Assembly (NCBI GenBank): GCA_963682055.1
Contig: OY821742.1
Coordinates: forward strand, 29,793,060-29,857,059
Source of the DNA: Primula veris
Lineage: Eukaryota; Streptophyta; Magnoliopsida; Ericales; Primulaceae
Length of the DNA stretch: 64,000 nt
Direction: 5' to 3'
The position numbers and the translations under genes are program-made. Shown piece after piece: positions 43,388 through 53,639 of the stretch (its first letter is position 1; each line of letters opens with the position of its first letter). The notes below the pieces were generated by a model that searched no databases, had not been told where the DNA came from, and was given only the letters and a program-made list of their open reading frames with translations.

Positions 43388-44608
43388 TGAAATTCCTATC
43401 CGCTGTTCTAGTTGCAGTTTTGCAGTTAGGTTCTAAGTGAGGTTGCAACTACAGTTAGAACCCAGTGTATAAATGGACAGAACTATAAAAAGTTAAATGT
43501 ACGTAAATGAAATCACACGCACATTTAACAACGGAGTTCACCTAACTAGGCTACGTCTCCGAGTCACTTACCCAGATTATGATATTATAAAAAGCTTACA
43601 ATATAGGACTCAAGTCTTAACGAAAAACACTTAGACTCCCTCTAGGTTTTTCTGCCTATCTCTATATTGCTCCTACTCTATAACTATCACTTATAAATCA
43701 ATGGCATCCCACTATTGTTTTCTTTTAAAGCTCACGTGTATTCTCTCTAGAAAATAAGTTCTTTATAATTTAGAACACACACATTTACAAGCTAAGTTAT
43801 CAACTATATAAGCAAGTAAAAACAATCTTCAATCTTCAATATCTTTTGATCGCTTTTTGACTTTGTTGATTGGCTTCAATCTTCCCATGCATTGCGTGAT
43901 ACTTCAGCATTGATTGACTCCAATCATCATTGGTTGATACCTGTTTAATAACCAGCTTGATTGTAGGAGTTAGCATTGTCCTATAGCTAGGAATCATATA
44001 AAAAGATCATATCTTGAAAAGATATCTTTTAGGTATTCATGTAAAACATTAACTCCTGATTTTATTCAATCTTTAAACATATCATACTGAATTGATAAGG
44101 AACAAAAGATTGACACAAGTGATAAGGATTAGTATAAGAATAGAGATATAGAATTATAAATTTAAAGGAAACATAACTAATCTCTTTATACCTTTTAGGA
44201 AATCTTTCCTTACCACTTTGATATTCTCACTTAAACGCATATTAAACTTTTAGAATCATATGAGAATATATCCTGCATGCTGTAGAATCAATTAACAATT
44301 AATAAATAACAGCTATGCAGATACACAGAACTAGACAGAATACTGCTGAGTAGCAGGTTGGAACTGTGGTTGCAACTGAGGTTGCAACTAGTACTTGAAA
44401 CCTGTTACTATTGACTTAGTAGGTTGCAACTGAGGTTGCAACTGGTACTTGGAACCTGTCACTATTGACTTAGTAGGTTGCAACTGAGGTTGCAACTGAT
44501 ACTTGAAACCTATCAATTCTGTCTTAGTTCTTAACAACAGTTAGGATTTATTTAGTGAAAAACCAATAGACAATAAACAATATTTAGACCAGAAATCTGG
44601 TCCTAACA
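43388..44608 (-). repeat. Copia-B 5' LTR
   Basis: On the minus strand TGTTAGGACC...GGAATTTCA. It carries three near-repeats of a block containing GGTTGCAACTGAGGTTGCAA, a variable spacer and CTATTGACTTAGT at about 44350-44510. It differs from the 3' LTR by a few substitutions and one 12-bp unit. Confidence 0.95.
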
Positions 44609-45072
44609 GGCACCCTCTTTTTTCTTCTTGTTACCTTTGCTCTTTTTACTCATGATACATTCGGCAACAGACTTATTAGAAGAGGTATTGTTAACATAAT
44701 GAATCTCATTTTCATTTTCATTAACAACCCCTGCCGCCTTTAAAAAGGTAGGGATAATATCAAAAATATTAGCAGGTGTCGCCAAATTAGCTACAATACC
44801 CTTCGGGGAAGAAGGGTCAATATTAGAGTCTTCTTTGGGAGCATCATCCTTGTTCAAATCATTTACAAGCCTCTCAAAAGTGTTAAAAAATTTAGAGCAA
44901 GCCCCTATAAAATCCTCTATAGGTTTTTCAATGAATTTGACTACATGAGTTTCTTCAAACAAAGACTCGACAACCCCTACTTTTGCCTTCCCTTTGTTAT
45001 TGGTATGATTATCTTTCTTATTATACCCAGGAGTGCTCCAACCTTCCTCATCAGTTAAGGGAGTTGTTTCAT
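44609..45072 (-). pseudogene. LINE B piece 1b: variable linker before the endonuclease
   Basis: A charged, low-complexity segment: FEETHVVKFIEKPIEDF, SSNKSVAECIMSKKSKGNKK. This kind of linker lies between the zinc-knuckle part and the endonuclease in plant LINE polyproteins. The frame continues into piece 2c after removal of Copia-B and one TSD copy. Confidence 0.7.
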
Positions 45073-45670
45073 CTATTGGGTTATGTCTTGTTTGCCTTTG
45101 ATAGAAGGGACCAAGCTACTTAAGTGACCAAAGATTTTGCAGTTGTCACATTTTTTAGGAATCCAACTATACTTAACATTAACAGTAACATTATGACCAA
45201 ATTCATCCTCAACTTCAATCTCAGTTGGGAACTTGCTATCCAGATTAACCTCAACACACATCCTAGCAAAATCAATTTTGTTAGGCTCAGAAGCAGTCTC
45301 ATCAGCATAGAGAGGTTTCCCTATTTTACTCCCTATGCGACTAAACCCTATATCATTCCAATAATTCAGAGGAAGGTTATAGAGCATAGCCCATATAGAA
45401 ACTGTTATGAAACTACTCCTTAAACAATCTTCTTCAGAGGACCAAGGTTTGAGAAAGAGAGGTTTCCCTAACATTTTCCAAGGTCCTCTTTCAAGGACAA
45501 TATTACACCCATTTTCACTTTTGAATTTAAATAAATAAACTCCCTTATTAGTGGGAATAATTTTGGAGAAACCATACTTATTCCATTAATGGCTAGCTTG
45601 ATTAAGGACAATGTTAAAAGGGAGTTGAGATTTTATAAAATAACCCACCAAAGTATTACTCCACCTAGGT
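45073..45670 (-). pseudogene. LINE B piece 1a: DUF4283 and zinc knuckle (ORF1-like)
   Basis: The minus strand from about 45660 reads WWVILLGYFI...LPFN, then after a stop NKYGFSKIIPTNKGVYLFKF, VLERGPWKMLGKPLFLKPW and WAMLYNLPLNYWND. This is the DUF4283 domain found at the N-terminus of plant LINE products. It is followed by GFSRIGSKIGKPLYAD and a degraded zinc knuckle (KCDNCKIFGHLSSLV, where the last Cys is gone). The beginning of the domain is missing at about 45670, so the element is 5'-truncated. The domain probably binds the element RNA. Confidence 0.82.
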
Positions 45671-46154
45671 AATAACTATTTAGATTAAATTCATACTTGT
45701 TAATAATTAAATATTATTATCTCTCTCCATCTCAGCCTATGTTAATATTTATAGGACCGAAATTAAGCCGAATATTTAATTTTACTTTGACATTTGTCTA
45801 GACAGTAAAATTAAATGGCTAAACTAGCATATCGAATGTTAAATAATATACGTCCTCCCATCGAGACATATTATTTACGCTGATTAGGCTGGTGGTGAAT
45901 TAAAATTTTAAAGATTGGATTAGGGACCATATTTATTAATAATTCATAGTTATTTTAGTTGCTCATTTAATATTTTTTTGATTGGCAAATAGGTACCTTT
46001 ATAATTGCTCAGGACATCAGAGAAAGTCTTTGTAATCGGACTGTTGTACTCCATCAGTTGAAGATTGAAAGATAAAAGCTTGGAAGCTATTTCAGGCGAT
46101 ATGTCCATTGAAGGTTCCTGCACCACCAGTGTTTCACCTTGTCTTTCTCTCCCT
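45671..46154. other. Non-coding flank; possible exon-like frame on the minus strand
   Basis: A minus-strand open frame (45950-46315) includes EPSMDISPEIASKLLSFNLQ, which is not low complexity and is followed by a GTACCT donor-like site. I do not recognise it. It could be a captured exon or chance. A short hairpin (ATTTAATTTTACT / AGTAAAATTAAAT) lies at about 45774-45820. Confidence 0.35.
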
Positions 46155-46431
46155 AGAGATATTTTTCTCTTTTTAATTATAATATAAACAAAAATATAAT
46201 ATAACCTAGGCTTAAATAAGGATGAATGAGGAAATGAACATGAATGAGAATGCCACAATTTATTCCATTTTCCATAATTTTTAGTGTAGATTTCTTTGAG
46301 AACATCACCCTTCATTAGTTTTGTGAAAGAGTTACTCGTCTATGGATTATGTTAGAGGAAATAATAATAAATTATATATGCTGTCAATTGTAAATAAAAT
46401 TTAAAGCATCTACAATCACATGTATGTTCCT
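46155..46431. repeat. Dispersed repeat, related to 56930-57180
   Basis: Shares, in the same order and orientation, TTTTTAATTA, TAACCTA, CATTTTCCATAA, AGTGTAGATTT, TTCATTA, ACTCGTCT, AGAGGAAAT and AATTTAAAGCATC with the second site. It is a diverged pair of one unnamed repeat. Confidence 0.6.
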
Positions 46432-48030
46432 CCTTTTTGTGCAATTTTTTCCCTAGTGACAGATCTACAGAGTAAATGATATTAATTGTTACTAGTTTTC
46501 GATTCAATAATAATCCGAGAATTATTAAACGTGTTTTGTAACAATAATTCTTATTTAAGTACACAATTAATCACCCGGAGAAAATAATTCCAACATACCA
46601 TTTTATTGATAGTTAAGCCTAAACAAGATTTGTAATGTAAAAAATAGTCCTAGGAATAAATTTATCAATCGGAATTGCAGATTAAGTACCGAGTTTGTCA
46701 GTAACTAGTCTCATATTTTTTGTTAGCCGACTGGTCGACCAGCAACCAAGTTTTTGGCAATTGTCCGTGCATCCAACTGGTCGGCCTATGGGGCATTTTT
46801 TTTATACGTTTTTTCTTTCCCTAGCTCTTTGTTCGGTGTACTCTTAGGGGCTTCGACCCCCATTATTTTATTTATACAATTGTTTACCCTTAAAAAAAAT
46901 CTACTGTTACTGTACTAAGAAAATAGGGGAACTCATTGAACAAAACTAATTAATGGAGGTGTCAAGTTTTGCTGGAATAAAGTAGCTACTAGCAACAGTC
47001 AGTACTCGTTAGAATGGCTTGGTTAGGACACTCTGCTATCAAGTTAATTCTCCCACTTTTAACTATTGCGAAAAAAAAAGTTAATTCTCCCACTTTGGGG
47101 AATTACAGTTTTTTTTAGTGCTATAAACTCTAACCGCCATCGTCTTCCCTTATTTATCCTCAGGGTTTTATATCTTTTTGTATATTCGTTAATTCACTTT
47201 TTCACGTTTTAAACCTTGGTTTCTTAAATTTTCTTTTTTGTGTCATGGTTTCTACTTTTATTTCCTTTTTGTGTAATTTTTTCCCTAGTGGCAAATCTAC
47301 AGAGTAAAGATATAAATTGTTACTAGTTTTCTATTCAATAATAATACGATAATTATTAAACGTGTTTTGCAACAATAATTTTTATTTAAGTACACAATCA
47401 CCCGGAGAAAATAATTCCAACATACCATTTTATTGATAGTTAAGCCTAAACAAGCTTTGTAATGTAAAGAAAAGTCCTAGGAATAGATTTATCAATCGGA
47501 ATTGGACATTAAGTACCGAGTTTGTCGTTGACTAGTCCCATATTTTTTGTTAGCCGACTGGTCGGCCAACAACCAAGTTTTTTGGCAATTGTCCGTGCAT
47601 CCAACTGGTTGGCCTATAAGACAACTTTTTTTTACGTTTTTTCTTTCCCTAGCTCTTTGTTTGGTGTACTCTTAGGGGCCTCAGCCCCCATTATTTTATT
47701 TATACGATCATTTACTCTTTAAAAAAACTCTAATGTTACTGTACTAACAAAATAGGGGCACTTATTGAACAAAATTAATTAATGGAGGTGTCAAGTTTTG
47801 CTGGAATAAAGTTGCTACAAAAAAAGAAGAAGGATTAATTCTCCCACTTTCGGGAATTACAGTTTTTTTAGTGCTATAAACTCTAACAGCCATCGTCTTT
47901 CCTTATTTATCCCCAGGCTTTTATATCTTTTTGTACATTTGTTAATTCACTTTTTCCCATTTTAAACCTTGGTTTCTTAATTTTTTTTATTTTTTTTTGT
48001 CATGTTTTCTACTTTTATTTCCTTTTTGTA
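46432..48030 (+). repeat. 832-bp tandem duplication (two copies and the start of a third)
   Basis: Copy 1 starts at 46432 and copy 2 at 47264, both with CCTTTTTGTG and AATTTTTTCCCTAGTG. Copy 2 is shorter because it lacks about 75 bp present at 46985-47065. A third unit begins at 48021. Inside are paired GGTCG/CGACC motifs (CCGACTGGTCG) and no coding sequence. Confidence 0.88.
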
Positions 48031-48058
48031 CATTTTTTTCTTAATTTTTTTTTACCAT

Positions 48059-48097
<39 letters not shown>

Positions 48098-48300
48098 TTT
48101 ATTCAAATTTCAACCGCTAAAGCTCGGGTACAAAAATGAAAAGAAAGTAAAAAGCGACGAAAAAAAAGAAAAATTAAGAAACAAATATACAAAAAGGAAA
48201 TAAAAGTTTAAACCATGGAATAAAACATAAAAATTAAGAAAACAAGGTACAAAATGGAAAAAAAATGAAGAAACAAAGATAAAAAAAGTGAAAAAACTCT
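47945..48300. repeat. AT-rich foldback with a TA microsatellite at its centre
   Basis: The right part (48121-48300) is roughly the reverse complement of 47945-48060 (CATTTTAAACCTTGG / CAAGGTACAAAATGG; ACTTTTATTTCCTTTTTGTA / TACAAAAAGGAAATAAAAGT). A (TA)n run lies at 48067-48090. Confidence 0.65.
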
Positions 48301-49344
48301 TCATCCTCATTTACAAGTATCTATGTAACTTTTACTTATATGAAATTGTCATGTGCACCTAAGTGATGGTAATATAACCTAATTCTCTCTCTAAAAAGAA
48401 AGACTCTCCATTTATCCCTAACCCTAACAGTCGCCCACCTCGGGATAGGGGAGCTGCTTCGGTGCCCCTGAATTTCACAACGTGATACTCAATCATCGAC
48501 CTCTCCTTTCTAGATTCAAATATTTTTTTCTTCCCCCACTTTTCTCCACCTTCAAAGGGTGTGCTACTCTTGTCTGATTGAGTAGATCTAATCCTTCCCG
48601 CCTCTTCGATTTCGTGACTTATGGGTTGGGTTCACAAGATTATATCCAGTATATGAGATTCTGGTGCGTTGTGGCTCTACACGAAACTCCGCGGGCTATT
48701 TCCAACCAAATATATTTATTTGCTGCACTTGGGTGGAGGACTGAAACTTCAGTTTAGACCAAACCTAAGGTGATACTAAGGTTTTTATTCCAAACAAGAG
48801 TGACTTTGATGATCGACAGTCACAAAAATTTATTGAAGATAAAAGTCTAATAAAAAGATTATCAATTGCTACCACAATATGTGAAAAAGTTACAACAGAT
48901 TTTCAAAGTGCATTGAATAACAGATGGAAGTCTAACTGTTTTTTTTTAATTTCTTAGCTCTGTAAGATTTTATTTTATCGACGTTTTCTTGTTGATTTAA
49001 GCTGTAATAAGGTTATTATGAGCATTAGTTATTAATGAAAGTGATGTAACTTTTACTTATTGAATCTTAAGACTTAAAACCTTCAAAAAAGAAAAACCTC
49101 AAGATCAAGTCAGTTTTATGTGCCGTTGAGTCTTCTTAATATATTTAAGAATTATTCTGAGACAAAAATAAAACAAAAAAACTTGGGTCATGAAAACAAA
49201 GATGTCTCAAGTAAAATTAGTCACAAAAATTCGAAAGGCTCACATCTGCCTTTGGAAAAAACGAGATTAATTATTACATTGAAATAATACAAGATTATGG
49301 ATGGAGAAATCCTAAAAATAACTTGTGGGCTTGGATAAAAGGAA
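48301..49344. other. Non-coding sequence, nothing recognised
   Basis: AT-rich; no gene, repeat boundary or RNA gene that I can support. Confidence 0.5.
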
Positions 49345-50070
49345 AGAGTAATGATATAAGAAGAGACTAAAATATGCACTCTCAACTGTTTATGTGTCAA
49401 ACTTTAAATGAGGTGTAATCTTTACATATTAATCTCTCATATCTTTATCTCTCTCCCTCCTCTCTCCGTTTGGTATCCTCTACATCTATCTTTTCATAAT
49501 CACATGTTAACTCCAAATCTATCTCAACTCCAATCCGATCAAGAACTATGTAATTCCTTTCTCACTTGTTCCTTTTCTTATTGAAATAGGGTTTTCTTTA
49601 CAATATTTTGATTGAAAGTTGAAACCAATTTCATCTAATTTATAAAAATAAATAAATAAATAAGGGTTTTTACTATCCGAAGTTATTCAAAATTGGTACA
49701 TAGGAAAAATAAACCCTAAAATTGCTTCTGAAGTTGACGAAATTGATTTCAAACAAACCCAACCTCAACTTAATTTGATTTTTTTCATGTATTAGGACTG
49801 ATATATATTGTCACCAAAAGTTACTTTTCATTGTAAAGATTCGATTCTTAATTAAGTCATGTTGCCTTTTCTTTTTTCTACTTGTGTCACAGTGAGGGGG
49901 ATGGAGAATGCAATGGGGGAAGGAGAGAGAAAGAAAGAGTGGAGAGAGAGAAAGAGAAGATAGATTAACATGTGTAAAAAAAATAGCACAGTCATATTAC
50001 ACATCATCTAGATTTTGACACATTAACAATCTATGCGCGAGGGTGCGTATTTTAGTCAATTCCTATATCA
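49345..50070. mobile_element. Inverted-repeat element (MITE-like), ends not fixed
   Basis: The left arm has GACTAAAATATGCACTCTC, TTTATGTGTCAAA and AGGTGTAAT. The reverse complement of the right arm has GACTAAAATACGCACCCTC, TTAATGTGTCAAAA and ATGTGTAAT in the same order, followed on both sides by CT-rich stretches. No clean TSD was found, and similarity continues a little outside the chosen ends. Confidence 0.55.
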
Positions 50071-51010
50071 ATACTCAAAAGGAAATCATATATCATTACT
50101 TCATTTGAGCATTCTGCAGTCAAATTGAGAAGCCAAATGTACAAATTATTTTGGTCTTTTTTGAGGTTGAGCACTATAAGATCTTCCGAAATGGATCAAA
50201 CCACCATTCCACCATATTACCAAAAAGGACATCTTATCCGGTGGCTAGAAACCACAAACTTCTAGCTAGAGCAGAGAATAAGCCATGTGATTGCGATTCT
50301 AAACACTGTTTCCCAAGAGTTTGATGAACTCAGAGCTTCTTATAAAAACCTTCAAAATAATCCGGAACTAATTGGGAAAATAAACTTGCTGAAAGATAAA
50401 TTTGCTCAAGGATAAAACTTGTTGAAAGATAAATTTGCTAGATAAGTAAATTTGCTAAAATATATTTGCTGATCTTTATTATTGCGTTCTTCTACTACGA
50501 ATGTCCTTGTATTTATAGGCGTAATTATATAACCGCTGGCAATTTCTTCCTTCGATTTGAATTTGCTCCTTGGTATCCTCCATGCTCGATTTCCCTCTCA
50601 TTTCAAATATGGCCCACTGCTTTTCAGTTTGCTACTCTTGTTGACATGTGTCCCACTTATTATATTTTACTGTGCCACTATTTTTGTATTTCGTTCTAAA
50701 CAAATTGGTCTCATATACCTTTTTTTTAGGTTATTAACTTTCCTACAATTATTACTTCATCCTTAGAAAATATTGAGTGTAAACAATGCCCGCATTCATT
50801 GGGTTGGCGGTGTACTAAGAAAATCAAATGAAATAGCCTCCCTTAGTCTTTCTTATTGTCCCTCTTTATTAGGAGTACAATCATGTCCTTTACCGCTTAA
50901 GTGCCTAAGCTACAAAATACTCATCCCAAAAAACTCCTTTTGTCTTTCTTTTGAACTTTGTTTTTCCCTTAACTTATTATTTTACTTTCTCCAAACTATT
51001 GTCCTTACCA

Positions 51011-51815
51011 TGGCCCAAAATTCGGGAAACCGGCTCATTTTCTAATCGTTTTCCTCAAGAGTTTCACGAAATCGTTCAATCACAATATCCTCCCTGTTTG
51101 ATTCCCCATTCATCGGATTTGATGGTGTTGGGCTCTTTGTATGATCCCGATAAGATCAAACTTCTGACCATTTTCTACCCTTTACCTTGGTATAGAAAGT
51201 TTCTTCATCACTTATCACACCTTCAGTGGACTATTTGAATGCATCAACACATTATTCGTGTCTTCTCTCTTGACAGCTGGTCCGAGATGACTGGGTTACA
51301 TGTGTTACTCGCATGGGTGAATGTAGTAGTGATGAATGGGATTATCTTGATATTCGTAACATGATTTCCTTTTCTACCCTCTCAGTGCCTCATGTACCTA
51401 ATATGATTGCGGCTGGTTGCTTTTGGTCATCTTTTTGTAATGCAATGCTTTTGAGCTGTGGGTTCCTCACCTCCATCTTACATGATGTTACCCTTTTTTA
51501 CTGTGTTTCCAATAAGAGGACTTGAGGTAAGTGCTTTTATGATTCAGCCTCAAAAGGACACAAATTTCGATCTTCCATCTACTTATCTTAAAAATTACAT
51601 TTTGTTTCTTAGCCATTTCTCTAACGTTGGTTCCAAAAACCCAATGATCATGAAGAGAAAGTTTTTTTTTTTTATGTATTCAGGCTTTGCTGCTTTGTAT
51701 TTTGTGTTCCTAGAATTAAACCTAGTAAATAGTTTCTTCCTTTGGTTTTGTGGTTCGGTAGAGGCCAAACTTGTGCTTTGGGAGCTACATGTCTACCAAC
51801 AAGTGTGTTAAATCC
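51011..51815 (+). pseudogene. Plant mobile domain pseudogene, left arm
   Basis: Frames on the plus strand carry RFPQEFHEIVQSQYPPCLIP, LDSWSEMTG, SSDEWDYLDIRNMISFSTLS, FWSSFCNAMLLSCGFLTSIL and GLEVSAFMIQPQKDTNFDLP. The FWSS...FGxxxPTLxDV...GLPIxG-like layout is that of the plant mobile domain (PMD, aminotransferase-like family), which occurs in transposons and in the host proteins MAIN/MAIL. There are stops and frameshifts near 51237, 51300 and 51510, so it is non-functional. Confidence 0.75.
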
Positions 51816-52640
51816 TTTATACAATGAACCTAGTAGGGCTCGGGGATGGCCACAAGTCCGGTCTCTAGCCAACCGTAAAGCCAAATGATGAAATTATTTA
51901 CCGGGTTTGATAGTAGGAAACACAAAAAACAAAATAGTAAAGCCTGAAAACATAAAAACAAACTTTCTCTTCATGATAAGAGGGTTTTTGGAACCGGCTA
52001 TGAGAAATGGCTCAAAAGCAAAGTGTAGTTTTTAAGACAAGATGATGCAAGATCAAAATTTGTGTCCTCCTAAGGACGAACTATAAAAGCATTTATCTCG
52101 AGCCCTCTTATTGGAAAAACAGTGAGAATTATGACATCAGGCAAGGTGGAGGCGAGAAACCCACATCTTAAAAGCATGTCATTACAAGAGGATGACCAAA
52201 AGCAAGCAGCAGCAGCAACCATATTGGGTACAGGAGGCATCGAGAGGGTAGAAAGGGAAATCATGTTATGAATATCAAGATGATCCCATTCATCACTACA
52301 ACAATCACCCATGTGAGCAACCCATGTAACTCAGTCATCCCTGACTAGCTGCCAAGAGTGAGTACACGAATAGTGGTTTGATGCATTCCAAAAAGTCCAC
52401 CCATGGTGTGATAAACGATGAAGTAGCTCTCTGTCTGAGCTTAAAGGGTAATACATGGTTAGAAGTTTGATCTTATGGGCTCAAAAAAAAGGTCCCAATA
52501 ACATCAAACCCGATGAATGAGGAATCAAACATGGATGATATTGTGATTGAACGATTTCGTGAATCTATTGAGAAAAACGAGTAGAAGATGAGCTGGTTTC
52601 CTGAATTAGGGCCATGGTACAGAAAATTGTTTGGAGAAAA
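51816..52640 (-). pseudogene. Plant mobile domain pseudogene, right arm
   Basis: The minus strand carries HEIVQSQY, CSDEWDHLDIHNMISLSTLS, VPNMVAAAACFWSSSCNDML, CGFLASTLPDVIILTVFPIR and GLEINAFIVRP. It is better kept in the core than the left arm (80 residues open at 52070-52312), but has stops on both sides. Confidence 0.75.
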
Positions 52641-52875
52641 TATGATAGAATAATATAATGGAAAAAGAAACCCTAAAAGAAAGACATAAATATAGTTTTT
52701 GTGATGACTGTTTAGTAGCCTAGGCACTTAAGCAGTTAATGTCATGTTTATACTCCTAATAAAAAAGGACAATAAGATAGTCTAAATGGGACTATTTCAT
52801 TTTAATGGCTAAGCTCACTGCCGCCCGGGGGCATTGTTTGCACCCAATATGTCCAAAGGACCAAGTAACAATTCT

Positions 52876-53073
52876 CACTACAAGAAAAAGTTCATTTAAC
52901 ATCATAGTTTTTTTTTTGGTTATGTTGCTAACGTGGTTGTGGCTAAATTTTAGTAACAGTTTAGCAACAAATAGCATAATTTGTTGCTAAATTGTTGCTA
53001 AAATTTAGCCACAACCACTTTACCAATATAACCGAAAAAAATTATGATGCTAAATAAACTCTTTCTCGTAGTG
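52876..53073. mobile_element. CACTA-type palindromic MITE, 198 bp
   Basis: The ends are CACTACAAGAAAAAG and CTCTTTCTCGTAGTG. The entire element is a near-perfect palindrome with TTGTGGCTAAATTTTAG... in both arms and AGCAACA repeats like those of the large CACTA element. Flanking triplets are TCT and TAT (imperfect 3-bp TSD). The left PMD arm lacks the insert and shows the empty site. Confidence 0.85.
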
Positions 53074-53639
53074 TATAGAGAAGTTAAGTACCTAAAAGAA
53101 AGGTATCTCAAACCAGTTGGTTAAGAACGAAATACAAAAGGAGTGGTAGTGTGCTTACAACAAAAAGGAGTGGGCCGAATTCAAAATGAAAGGGAAATCG
53201 AGCGTGGAGTATACCAAGGAGAAAACTCAATCGAGTGAAGAAACTTACAATAGTCATTGAATTGTGCCTATAAATACAAGGCCACTCGCAAGAAAATAAA
53301 GAATTTATAAAGATCAACAAATACATTTAAGCAAATTTACTTATCGAGTAAATTTATCTCTCAACAAGTTTTGTCTTTTAGTTTTAGGAAATTTATCTTT
53401 CAGCAAGTTTACTTTCACATTTATTTCCCTTCCCGTTCTTAGGAGTAGTTACTAGCTGTTAGCCGTTTCGTATTCGTGTTTGTTGTATGATAAAATTTCA
53501 AAAAATTAATATAGCTATTGCAGTTATTTACTCTTTTGGTCCCTTAGTCTCGATATAATTCTATAGAAGTACTTAAATAAGGCATTTCAATTGATAGAAT
53601 CCGCCTTGTCCGAGTAACGCTAGGTTTGACATATGCAGT

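Larger units (their letters stand above)
36083..44608 (-). mobile_element. Complete Ty1/copia element (Copia-B, SIRE-like), TSD GGCAC, integrase deleted
   Basis: LTRs are 36083-37291 (3', 1,209 bp) and 43388-44608 (5', 1,221 bp), with perfect TSD GGCAC at 36078-36082 and 44609-44613. The PBS is next to the 5' LTR and the PPT next to the 3' LTR. Coding order on the minus strand is gag, protease, RT, RNase H, then an extra ORF after pol, a position typical of Sirevirus-lineage elements with an envelope-like ORF. Integrase is absent between protease and RT. Gag has one nonsense codon and one frameshift; RNase H has one nonsense codon. It is inserted in LINE B, whose frame closes exactly across the site. 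Confidence 0.95.
6984..45670 (-). mobile_element. L1-type LINE (LINE B), one element split into five pieces by nested insertions
   Basis: The pieces are 44609-45670 (5' part), 34220-36082, 23157-23678, 8809-9572 and 6984-7779 (3' part with poly-A), about 5 kb in total. Their order on the minus strand is the canonical plant L1 order: DUF4283/zinc knuckle, endonuclease, reverse transcriptase, zf-RVT, 3' tail. Removing each insert with one TSD copy restores the reading frame at the MULE MITE, CACTA and Copia-B sites. The copia-array site has lost a little sequence. The left end is a T run at 6984-7001 (poly-A of the minus strand). The 5' edge near 45670 is approximate and no LINE TSD was found. 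Confidence 0.85.
50378..53418. mobile_element. ~3-kb palindrome of two plant-mobile-domain arms
   Basis: The left arm (50378-51815) and right arm (51816-53418) are diverged inverted copies along their whole length. Matched landmarks from outside in: AAACTTGCTGAAAGATAAAT, CTTGTATTTATAGG, CTCCTTGGTAT, AACAATGCCC, GGAAACCGGCTC/GGAAACCAGCTC, GATGAATGGGATTATCTTGAT/GATGAATGGGATCATCTTGAT, TCATGAAGAGAAAGTTT and AAACC.GGTAAATA. The two arms almost meet, with little or no loop. The right arm is longer because a CACTA MITE lies in it. It could be a foldback transposon carrying a PMD gene, or an inverted duplication. Confidence 0.8.

Noticed and set aside
6984..45670. CRISPR, prophage or bacterial operon explanations for the repeats
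   Set aside because: Repeat spacing, LTR/PBS/PPT structure, TSDs and protein families are all plant transposon features.
45671..45760. TSD for LINE B
   Set aside because: Compared the 5' flank with the sequence beside the poly-A near 6960-6984; only weak similarity, so not claimed.
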